In this document: positions 1 to 4,964 of the stretch, piece by piece
Numbering within the stretch: position 1 is the stretch's first letter
How the letters are laid out: each line of letters starts with the position of its first letter
Program-made: the position numbers and the translations under genes
Notes under the pieces: model-generated
Told to the model about the DNA's origin: nothing
Databases searched by the model: none
The model's input: only the letters and a program-made list of their open reading frames with translations
Assembly (NCBI GenBank): GCA_030592835.1
Contig: JAUVIJ010000041.1
Span: 1-10,958 of the forward strand
Origin: Candidatus Cloacimonadota bacterium
GTDB lineage: Bacteria; Cloacimonadota; Cloacimonadia; Cloacimonadales; TCS61
Direction: 5' to 3'
Length of the DNA: 10,958 nucleotides

Positions 1-308
1 AACTGAAGCTCCCCGATCCTTAAAGGAACCGGTTGGAAAAGTTTCTTCCCGCTTTAAGTATATTTGTTTGTTATTCAGTTCAAACTTTACGATCGGTGTA
101 AATCCTTCCTGAAAAGATACGATATTGGTAGAATTATCTAATGGAATTGCTTCCAGATAGCGCCATAAATTCTTTTTCTTTGTTCGATCTTCTCCCACGG
201 AAATTCAGCAGTAAAACTGATATCGAGTAAACCTCTACACTGACACCGCCAGATAGGCTTGTTCAAGCCATACCGGATACCGCATTTACTACAAATCAAC
301 TCATTCAT
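1..308 (-). CDS. thrC: Threonine synthase, N-terminal part, with an apparent frameshift (runs off the left edge)
   Basis: PLP enzyme converting O-phosphohomoserine to threonine, the last step of threonine synthesis. The ATG at 308 lies 5 nt after the stop of the threonine aldolase gene, so the two are probably cotranscribed. The first frame gives an N-terminal zinc-ribbon-like segment (Cys6, Cys9, Cys22, Cys24, ending WRCQCRGLLDI). It then reads out of phase and stops at 138-140. From about 175 down to 1 the -1 frame carries the expected continuation: NLWRYLEAIPL, a GFTP segment and FPTGSFKDRGAS, whose Lys (codon 19-21) is the PLP Schiff-base residue. One extra A in the five-A run (T-run 173-177 on the plus strand) would restore a single frame. 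The break is therefore a real 1-nt deletion, an assembly error or, less likely, recoding. Family assignment is firm; whether the gene is functional is not. Only about 100 codons are in the window. Confidence 0.83.
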
Positions 309-313
309 GAGGT

Positions 314-1345
314 TTATAATTTGCTTCTTATCAGTTCTACAAACTCCTCCACATCATTTCGGGTTGTATCATAGGAGGTCATCCACCTTACTTCTGACCT
401 GTTTTCATCCCAGATATAAAAGAAAAACTTCTTTTGCAGATCATCAATTATTTCTGCCGGGATCAAGGCAAATATCCCGTTCGATTCTACTTTTTGAGTA
501 ATGGTAACTCCTGGTATTTTTGTCAGTTTTCCAGCCATCAATTTTGCCATTTCATTAGCATGACTGGCATTATTCCGCCAAAGATCGGATCCGAGAAGTG
601 AAATGAACTGGGCAGCAACGAATCTCATTTTAGATCCTAACTGCATTCCCTGTTTCCTGATATATTTGAAGTTGAGGGATAATTCCGGATCAAAGAAGAT
701 CACCGCTTCACTCAGCATACCCCCATTTTTTGTTAAGCCGAAAGACAAAATATCTACACCACAAGCTGTAGTCATATCTCTCAATTCACAGTTAAGGCTT
801 ACTGCAGCATTGCATAATCTGGCTCCATCCATATGCAGGATCAGACCACTATCATGAGCAAAATCAGCGATCTGTTTGATCTCTTCCGGTCGATACACAG
901 TTCCCAATTCCGTAGCCTGTGTCAGAGAAATAACTCTTGGCTGGACATGGTGTTCAAAACCAATACCATGCAAGTGCTTTTTTATGAGATCGATGGTAAG
1001 TTTACCATCCCGAGTTTTTATAGGCAGTAATTTACAACCAGTGAATTTTTCGGGCGCTCCACATTCATCAACATTGATATGAGCCGTTTCGGTACAGATA
1101 ATTGCCTGAAAAGATTCCGTAATAGTATTCAATCCCAGAACATTCGCTCCCGTCCCGGTAAAAACAAAATATGGATCGATCTTCTCACCAAAATGCTTTT
1201 TAAGTATTTCCTTCGCTTTTGCAGTATAGATATCATCCCCGTATCCGATAACATGCCCGGAATTCACAGCTTCGATCGCTTTTAACACTTCCGGATGGAC
1301 ACCGGCATTGTTATCACTGGCAAATCCACGTTTGATTTTATTCAT
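314..1345 (-). CDS. ltaE: Low-specificity L-threonine aldolase (PLP-dependent)
   Basis: Cytosolic fold-type I PLP enzyme that splits threonine or allo-threonine into glycine and acetaldehyde. The protein is 343 aa, usual for the family. Visible landmarks are ASDNNAGVHPEV at the N-terminus (substrate and cofactor loop), LTQATELGTVY in the middle, HMDGARL (about 171-177, the Asp that contacts the PLP ring nitrogen), and SFGLTKNGG with the PLP lysine at 206. The start at 1345 is chosen because AGGAG lies 6 nt upstream. In-frame ATGs at 1366 and 1384 have no comparable site, and residues before MNKIKRGF do not resemble the family. Threonine synthase begins 5 nt after the stop, so the pair links threonine supply to glycine formation. 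Direction in the cell cannot be read from sequence. Substrate specificity between L- and allo-threonine is inferred from family only. Confidence 0.9.
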   Translation of the reverse strand: MNKIKRGFASDNNAGVHPEVLKAIEAVNSGHVIGYGDDIYTAKAKEILKKHFGEKIDPYFVFTGTGANVLGLNTITESFQAIICTETAHINVDECGAPEKFTGCKLLPIKTRDGKLTIDLIKKHLHGIGFEHHVQPRVISLTQATELGTVYRPEEIKQIADFAHDSGLILHMDGARLCNAAVSLNCELRDMTTACGVDILSFGLTKNGGMLSEAVIFFDPELSLNFKYIRKQGMQLGSKMRFVAAQFISLLGSDLWRNNASHANEMAKLMAGKLTKIPGVTITQKVESNGIFALIPAEIIDDLQKKFFFYIWDENRSEVRWMTSYDTTRNDVEEFVELIRSKL

Positions 1346-1365
1346 TGCTTTCTCCTGATCGGTCA

Positions 1366-1394
1366 TTGCTAAGCGGAATTCCAAATTTTGTCAA
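1366..1394 (-). promoter_or_regulatory. Candidate promoter of the threonine aldolase-threonine synthase unit
   Basis: On the minus strand a perfect -35 TTGACA (1394-1389) is followed after 17 nt by TAGCAA (1371-1366), a weak -10. Transcription from it would begin close to 1358, just upstream of the AGGAG of the ATG at 1345. It would exclude the in-frame ATGs at 1384 and 1366 as starts. The -10 matches only about half of the consensus, so this is tentative. Confidence 0.3.
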
Positions 1395-1453
1395 TCTGTA
1401 GATAAAAAATATGCATCCCCCGAAAAATTTCAGAAATGTTGAGTTCTATATAT

Positions 1454-1530
1454 TAAATCACAAGCAACAAAACCCAAAAAACAAATAAATTCCAAATAAA
1501 GAATGTCGAAATAACAAACGGGTAATACTT
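1454..1530. repeat. AT-rich dispersed repeat, copy 1 of 2
   Basis: This stretch is closely matched by 3492-3568 in the same orientation. A shared block includes CAAATAAATTCCAAATAAA and a CGAAATAACAAAC tail. By eye there are about ten differences and one single-base indel over ~75 nt. Both copies lie in long spacers with no gene, so this is an interspersed intergenic repeat rather than part of a coding region. Function is unknown. Confidence 0.7.
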
Positions 1531-1617
1531 TTTATCTGTTTTGAATTTGTAATTTTGATCATTGTTATTTATTTATGATTTGTTATTTGCAATTTGGATA
1601 TTGGATATTTGTACCCA

Positions 1618-1660
1618 CTCAATTCTTTATAAAACCTCTACTGCATTATCTGGGTTAAAC
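1618..1660 (+). repeat. ~40-nt dispersed repeat, copy A
   Basis: This is the isolated copy, reading CTCTACTGCATTATCTGGGT and then TAAAC on the plus strand. It has the same orientation as the copy at 7487-7530 and the opposite orientation to those at 7356-7398 and 8195-8238. The 21-nt core (1636-1656) matches the copy at 8198-8218 perfectly as a reverse complement. It lies about 40 nt past the end of the mscS terminator, outside any transcript I can define. Confidence 0.85.
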
Positions 1661-1701
1661 TATATACCTTCATGATTTTCTGGTGATGAATGATAGATTA
1701 T

Positions 1702-1729
1702 AAAAAAAGGGCAGACAAATGACCGCCCT
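1702..1729 (-). terminator. Rho-independent terminator of mscS
   Basis: The minus-strand transcript forms a 7-bp stem (AGGGCGG with CTGCCCT, one G-U wobble) around an 8-nt loop, followed at once by seven U. It starts about 29 nt after the mscS stop codon. Confidence 0.88.
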
Positions 1730-1757
1730 GAATAGATTAGATAAAATCTACAAATCT

Positions 1758-2576
1758 TTATTCATGCTTGTAGAGATGTACATCTGTTTGAGGATACGGT
1801 ATAGAAATATCATTTTTATCAAATTCCATTTTTACCAATTCTTTCATATCAAAGTTTACATTCCAGTAATCAGTTGAATTCACCCAGACCCTGAAAACAA
1901 AATTAACAGAACTATCGCCCAGGTCAGAAACAGCCACCTGGGGAACCGGATCCTTTAAGATCCTGTTGTCAGCATTAATTAAACCCAGCATTATTTCCTT
2001 AGCTTTCTTGATATCATCCCCATAACCAATACCAAAAGTAAGATCGACTCTGCGTTTAGGTTCAGTAGAATAATTTACCAGGCTGGAGTTGGATAAGTTC
2101 CCATTGGGAATGACTATGGTTTTATTATCCGGAGTCTTCAGTGTTGTGTTAAAAATCTGGATTATATGAACTGTTCCTGCATGCCCTTGAGCTTCAATAT
2201 AATCTCCAACTTTATAAGGTCGGAACAACATGATCAGAACTCCTCCGGCAAAATTTGCCAGACTGCCCTGCAAAGCCAGGCCTACTGCCAATCTGGCAGC
2301 ACCGAAAATAGCTACAAACGATGTCATCTTGATACCAAGCATCGAAATAACAGTGATCCAGAGCATGATTTTCAAACCAATGACTACAATGCTTTTCAAA
2401 AAATGCTTGAGGGAAATATCCATTTTTGATTCTGGAATTTTTTTAAAAACAAGTTTTACTAATCTATTGATTATCCATAAGCCTATTACAAGGGTCAGGA
2501 CAGCTACTATCAGCTTTGGACAGTAAAAGAATAATTGTTTTAATCCTTCATTCAATAATTCCTGAAAATCAATCAT
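1758..2576 (-). CDS. mscS: Small-conductance mechanosensitive channel, MscS family
   Basis: Inner-membrane channel that opens under membrane tension to release solutes during hypo-osmotic shock. At 272 aa it is close to the E. coli protein (286 aa). Three hydrophobic segments are visible (about 20-43, 60-82, 85-118). The third is the pore helix, FGAARLAVGLALQGSLANF, followed by the conserved FRPYKVGDYIE turn, the beta domain with IVIPNGNLSNSS, and the C-terminal alpha/beta vestibule ending YPQTDVHLYKHE. The ATG at 2576 has AGGAG 6 nt upstream. It is monocistronic, with its own terminator at 1702-1729 and the terminator of the upstream gene at 2670-2693. Residue 95 is Arg (codon AGA, 2292-2294) where E. 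coli MscS has Gly104, a helix-packing glycine in the pore. This is one base away from GGA and may be real or a sequence error. Confidence 0.95.
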   Translation of the reverse strand: MIDFQELLNEGLKQLFFYCPKLIVAVLTLVIGLWIINRLVKLVFKKIPESKMDISLKHFLKSIVVIGLKIMLWITVISMLGIKMTSFVAIFGAARLAVGLALQGSLANFAGGVLIMLFRPYKVGDYIEAQGHAGTVHIIQIFNTTLKTPDNKTIVIPNGNLSNSSLVNYSTEPKRRVDLTFGIGYGDDIKKAKEIMLGLINADNRILKDPVPQVAVSDLGDSSVNFVFRVWVNSTDYWNVNFDMKELVKMEFDKNDISIPYPQTDVHLYKHE

Positions 2577-2669
2577 AAATGTCTCCTAAAATTTAATTTA
2601 TGAAAATTTATCTAAAACTAACTTTTAAGTAAATAAAACAAATCATCACTTTGTAGTAAAGTTTATAAA

Positions 2670-2693
2670 AAAAGCACCCTTGCGGGTGCTTTT
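2670..2693 (-). terminator. Rho-independent terminator of the DUF5684-like gene
   Basis: A perfect GCACCC/GGGTGC stem extended by A-T pairs (10 bp in all) closes a 4-nt loop (2680-2683) and is followed on the minus strand by a run of seven U. It begins about 18 nt after the stop of the upstream membrane-protein gene. The plus strand also has a short T-run, so weak bidirectional action is possible. Confidence 0.9.
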
Positions 2694-2711
2694 CAAATAA
2701 ATAAAATATAT

Positions 2712-3074
2712 TTACCTTTTAATTCCTACATATTGAGCATCTCCAAAAGCAAGAATTGGGAAGAAAATGAATCCGAGAAGTATCAATCCGACACCAAAAC
2801 CAGTATCTTTACCAAAGGCTCTGGCGAAATCGATCAAAACGATAAAGCCAATGATGATATTTACAACGGGTACGAAAAAGAGAATGATCCACCAGATAGG
2901 ACGATCAACTATTTCCAGCATCAGGATAATGTTATAGATCGGAATAATACTTCCCCAACCCGGTTTACCAGCTTTAACAAAAACCTTCCACATCACAATC
3001 ACATAAAAAACTGCAAATATGAAACAGAGTATAAAATATCCGGTACCCCAGGTAGCAGCACTTTCATTATACAT
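2712..3074 (-). CDS. Small four-helix membrane protein, DUF5684-like
   Basis: A 120-aa integral membrane protein of unknown biochemical role. Four hydrophobic segments are visible, roughly 13-32, 43-58, 60-82 and 94-111. The signature stretches match what I recall of DUF5684: WKVFVKAGKPGWGSIIPIYN after the first helix, then DRPIWWIILFFVPVVN, and FFPILAFGDAQYVG near the C-terminus. Members often sit beside secretion or signal-peptidase-like genes, but here the neighbours are mscS and a repressor, so context adds nothing. The ATG at 3074 is preceded by AAGGGGGG 4 nt upstream, a usable if G-heavy ribosome binding site. It has its own promoter (3103-3131) and terminator (2670-2693), so it appears monocistronic. 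There is no signal peptide and there are no catalytic motifs I can name. Confidence 0.85.
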   Translation of the reverse strand: MYNESAATWGTGYFILCFIFAVFYVIVMWKVFVKAGKPGWGSIIPIYNIILMLEIVDRPIWWIILFFVPVVNIIIGFIVLIDFARAFGKDTGFGVGLILLGFIFFPILAFGDAQYVGIKR

Positions 3075-3102
3075 AATTCCCCCCTTAATTGTAGTAATTC
3101 AA

Positions 3103-3131
3103 ATTAAGCTGAATAAATTTAATTATGTCAA
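3103..3131 (-). promoter_or_regulatory. Candidate promoter of the DUF5684-like gene
   Basis: Minus-strand TTGACA (3131-3126) is followed after 17 nt by CTTAAT (3108-3103). The -35 is perfect and the -10 is four of six. The expected transcription start is near 3096, giving a leader of about 20 nt that includes the AAGGGGGG ribosome binding site. Confidence 0.5.
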
Positions 3132-3197
3132 GCTTTTTAGAAAGGATACATGTATCTTCCGAGAAAATTTCAAAATCGTTGAATTCACTATATTTTG

Positions 3198-3326
3198 ATG
3201 AATAGTAAGAAAATTTTGCTTAGAGTATTAATTTTCATTTCTTTTGTGCCGATCCGCCTTCATTCGGCAATTACCGGATTACGACATAAAGTAGGTCTAA
3301 CAGCATCTTTCATTCGTAATATGTAG
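3198..3326 (+). other. Doubtful 42-codon ORF with a signal-peptide-like start
   Basis: Reading from the ATG at 3198 gives MNSKKILLRVLIFISFVPIR, a basic N-terminus followed by a hydrophobic run, then about 20 unremarkable residues and a TAG at 3324 inside the strong hairpin. There is no ribosome binding site. It could be the remnant of a secreted-protein gene or chance; it is recorded because the stretch holds no other coding candidate. Confidence 0.15.
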
Positions 3327-3350
3327 GTGATGTTAATCAACATCACCTGC
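3323..3350. repeat. Strong 12-bp hairpin
   Basis: Arms GTAGGTGATGTT and AACATCACCTGC pair over 12 bp, with a single G-T/G-U mismatch, around a 4-nt loop (AATC). No T-run follows on either strand, so it is not an ordinary intrinsic terminator. It could be a protein-binding dyad or part of a repetitive element. Confidence 0.75.
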
Positions 3351-3412
3351 GAGTGACATATTTCCTTCTCGATATGAAGATTGTCCTCATAACGCTTAAA
3401 GAAGATTCCTGT

Positions 3413-3434
3413 GTTCTCAAAAAAACTTGGGAAC
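3413..3434. repeat. 8-bp hairpin GTTCTCAA/TTGGGAAC
   Basis: Eight base pairs, with one T-G wobble, surround a 6-nt A-rich loop. The right arm, TTGGGAAC, is flanked by CTAGAAGGGCACCA. It is probably part of an intergenic repeat; no coding potential is seen around it. Confidence 0.5.
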
Positions 3435-3491
3435 TAGAAGGGCACCACTAAAAAATCTTAACACGTTATTTTCTAAATAGATTCTATGAAA

Positions 3492-3568
3492 TAAATACAC
3501 AAACAACAAAATCCAAAAAACAAATAAATTCCAAATAAATAATATCGAAATAACAAACAAGCGATGCT
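3492..3568. repeat. AT-rich dispersed repeat, copy 2 of 2
   Basis: Direct-orientation partner of 1454-1530, sharing CAAATAAATTCCAAATAAA and CGAAATAACAAAC. It ends about 50 nt short of the stop codon of the repressor gene. Unlike copy 1 it is not followed by an inverted counterpart. Confidence 0.7.
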
Positions 3569-3616
3569 TTATATTTTTTTTGGGAGATGTGTATTTTACA
3601 AAGGATAACTATTAAC

Positions 3617-4264
3617 TTACAGGTTTTTCACCGCCATAATAGCAATACCGATCAATTTAGTATCTACCGTGGAATCCTGATTGATCAGGATCGGGGAATA
3701 TTTAGTATTGAAAGGCGATAAAAGGATCTCTTTCCCTTCCGAAAACAGTTTCACTTTTTTCAGTGTTACATCTCCATCAACCCTGACCACGCAGATCCTG
3801 TCGTTGACCATATCCCCATGATCATGGTGTTTAACGACAACGACGTCTCCATGAGAAATATAAGGATCCATACTATCGCCATTGGCCAGAAAAGCAAAAT
3901 AATCCTTGAAATCACCAGGCAGGGAAAAAGAATCGATGAGAACATAATCTTGAGGTTCCGCTATTTCGATCTCCTCCGGAGTGCCACAACTGACAGCAGC
4001 AACTATGGGAAGATTATAATATTGCCTACCCCTGATTTCCCTGATATTATCACCTGTAAATATCGGACCATTTCCAGTGAGCAACCAGTTGATATTCACG
4101 TTATATGCAGAATTTATCTTCTTTAGAAAACTATAATCCGGAGTGGTTTTATTCTTTATATAACGGTTGATCACGACATTGGAAGTACCGATCATTCTAG
4201 CAAGACTGGTCTGGGATAATTCAAGTTTGTTCAATAAACTTCTTAATCTTTCACCCAGCGACAT
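3617..4264 (-). CDS. Self-cleaving repressor: Xre-type HTH fused to S24 (LexA/CI-like) domain
   Basis: A 215-aa transcription factor of the lambda CI/HdiR type. Residues 1-63 form a Cro/CI helix-turn-helix (SQTSLARMIGTSNVVINRYI), ending in the common INWLLTGNGP linker. Residues about 83-215 are the S24 self-cleavage domain. The scissile pair is probably Cys93-Gly94 in AAVSCGTPEE, the nucleophile Ser131 in NGDSMDP, and the base Lys169 in GDVTLKK. The Ser-Lys distance (38) is close to that of LexA (37). In this family the RecA filament stimulates self-cleavage after DNA damage, which inactivates the repressor. HdiR of Lactococcus is the closest well-known analogue and controls a umuC-like gene. 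The start at 4264 has AAAGGAGG 5 nt upstream. The gene is divergent from umuD-umuC-dinB, so autoregulation and control of that operon are the natural inference. It is not a canonical winged-helix LexA. Confidence 0.92.
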   Translation of the reverse strand: MSLGERLRSLLNKLELSQTSLARMIGTSNVVINRYIKNKTTPDYSFLKKINSAYNVNINWLLTGNGPIFTGDNIREIRGRQYYNLPIVAAVSCGTPEEIEIAEPQDYVLIDSFSLPGDFKDYFAFLANGDSMDPYISHGDVVVVKHHDHGDMVNDRICVVRVDGDVTLKKVKLFSEGKEILLSPFNTKYSPILINQDSTVDTKLIGIAIMAVKNL

Positions 4265-4333
4265 AAAACCTCCTTTAACTATTAAATAAATTTCTTATAA
4301 AATTATTAACTATCTATATAACTACCCTAACTC

Positions 4334-4362
4334 TTTATACTAATGAAGTAATATAGGGGCAA
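4334..4362 (-). promoter_or_regulatory. Promoter of the repressor gene with an internal dyad
   Basis: Minus-strand TTGCCC (4362-4357) and TATAAA (4339-4334) are separated by exactly 17 nt. The spacer contains TACT-N5-AGTA (4338-4350), a dyad that a dimeric repressor bound there would use to block its own promoter. Promoter assignment is fair; the operator role is inferred. Confidence 0.55.
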
Positions 4363-4379
4363 TACCAAAATCTATATAA

Positions 4380-4400
4380 TATTAACTCTGTGGTTAAAAT
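4380..4400. promoter_or_regulatory. Candidate repressor operator in the divergent control region
   Basis: TTAAC-N6-GTTAA (4382-4397), extended by further matching A-T positions on both sides, is the best 16-bp dyad between the repressor and umuD. It lies just upstream of a possible umuD -35, TTGACT at 4406-4411, for which I see no good -10. A second imperfect dyad, TTACAGAA (4437-4444) with TTCTGGTAA (4451-4459), lies closer to umuD. CI-type repressors bind such dyads; which of these is used cannot be decided here. Confidence 0.4.
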
Positions 4401-4477
4401 AATTATTGACTTTTTATCTGTCCAGTTAAATCTTTGTTACAGAAGATTTTTTCTGGTAATGATCGGATTCGGTCATC

Positions 4478-4486
4478 GGGGAGGAG
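4478..4486 (+). promoter_or_regulatory. Strong ribosome binding site without an ordinary start codon
   Basis: GGGGAGGAG is the best Shine-Dalgarno match in the cluster. In the UmuD frame the next codons are ATT ATA AAA TAT, with ATA five bases after GGAGG. There is no ATG, GTG or TTG in this frame until 4562, 75 bases downstream. This suggests ATA or ATT initiation, a mutated ATG, or a sequence error. Confidence 0.6.
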
Positions 4487-4489
4487 ATT

Positions 4490-4945
4490 ATAAAATATCA
4501 ATCCTTAAAGGTAGATGATACAATCGGTGAGATTTATTGTTTCGAAAAAAAATCGGGTTTATTGCGTCCCCTGATCGGTAGTGAAATTGCGGCCGGGTTT
4601 CCTTCGCCTGCTCAGGATTATATAGAATCCACTCTGGATCTGAATGAGCTTTTGATCGAGCATCCTACGGCTACTTTTTTCGTCAGGGTCCAGGGTTTTT
4701 CCATGGTTAATGCCGGCATTAATCCTGAGGATATTTTGATAGTGGACAGAGCAGTTGAGCCTACTCACAGGAAGATAATCATTGCTGTTCTGGACGGTGA
4801 ACTTACTGTGAAGAGGCTGGAAATAAAGGGAGATCTCTGGTTTCTGGTACCGGAAAATCCGGAATTTTTATCCCTGGAGATCACCGAAGACATGGATTTT
4901 CAGGTATGGGGAGTTGTTACTTACTCCATCCACAAAATACGCTGA
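4490..4945 (+). CDS. umuD: UmuD-like self-processing subunit of Pol V (start codon uncertain)
   Basis: S24-family protein expected to cut itself when RecA filaments form, giving UmuD', which joins UmuC as DNA polymerase V. From 4562 (TTG) the frame encodes RPLIGSEIAAGFPSPAQDY, then DLNELLIEHPTATFFVRVQG, FSM with the catalytic Ser, DGELTVKRL with the catalytic Lys, and a final VWGVVTYSIHKIR. Ser and Lys are 37 residues apart, as in E. coli UmuD. The scissile pair is Ala-Gly in IAAGFPSP. The usual Asp before Ser-Met is Phe here. A start at TTG 4562 has no ribosome binding site and leaves only 11 residues before the cut. The frame stays open to 4463, and GGAGG (4480-4484) is spaced for a start at 4490, where the codon is ATA rather than ATG (151 aa). 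I chose 4490 for that reason; 4562 is the conservative alternative. Confidence 0.88.
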   Translation: MKYQSLKVDDTIGEIYCFEKKSGLLRPLIGSEIAAGFPSPAQDYIESTLDLNELLIEHPTATFFVRVQGFSMVNAGINPEDILIVDRAVEPTHRKIIIAVLDGELTVKRLEIKGDLWFLVPENPEFLSLEITEDMDFQVWGVVTYSIHKIR

Positions 4946-4964
4946 TCTCAAGGAAGGCAGGAGA

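Larger units (their letters stand above)
1346..1757. other. Intergenic spacer of AT-rich repeats, no gene seen
   Basis: I find no convincing coding sequence in these ~410 bases between the threonine aldolase start and the mscS stop. The spacer holds the candidate aldolase promoter, one copy of an AT-rich ~75-nt repeat (1454-1530), and a T-rich stretch at 1544-1612. Part of that stretch is an imperfect inverted counterpart of the repeat: TTTGTTATTT occurs in both when read on opposite strands. It also holds a copy of the AACCCAGATAATGC repeat (1618-1660) and the mscS terminator (1702-1729). Confidence 0.6.
3075..3616. other. 542-base spacer with hairpins and repeats, no firm gene
   Basis: The spacer separates the starts and stops of two minus-strand genes and is far longer than its neighbours. 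It contains the promoter at 3103-3131, a doubtful 42-codon ORF (3198-3326), a strong hairpin (3323-3350), a second hairpin (3413-3434) and the second AT-rich repeat copy (3492-3568). A weaker pairing, ATTACGA (3278-3284) with TCGTAAT (3314-3320), lies just upstream of the strong hairpin. The density of dyads at 3250-3435 suggests a decayed mobile or repeat element or an untranslated structured RNA. No family is recognised. Confidence 0.5.

Noticed and set aside
165..185. Programmed -1 frameshifting in threonine synthase
   Set aside because: Only the P-site AAA could re-pair well; the heptamer A AAA AGA is not a standard slippery site. No downstream stimulatory hairpin was noticed, and threonine synthases are not known to use recoding.
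603..1285. Open frames on the plus strand within the threonine aldolase gene
   Set aside because: They are shadows of a well-conserved PLP enzyme on the other strand and have no recognisable domains.
2670..2693. Hairpin as an operator for mscS
   Set aside because: A GC-rich perfect stem followed by seven U after a stop codon is fully explained as the terminator of the upstream gene.
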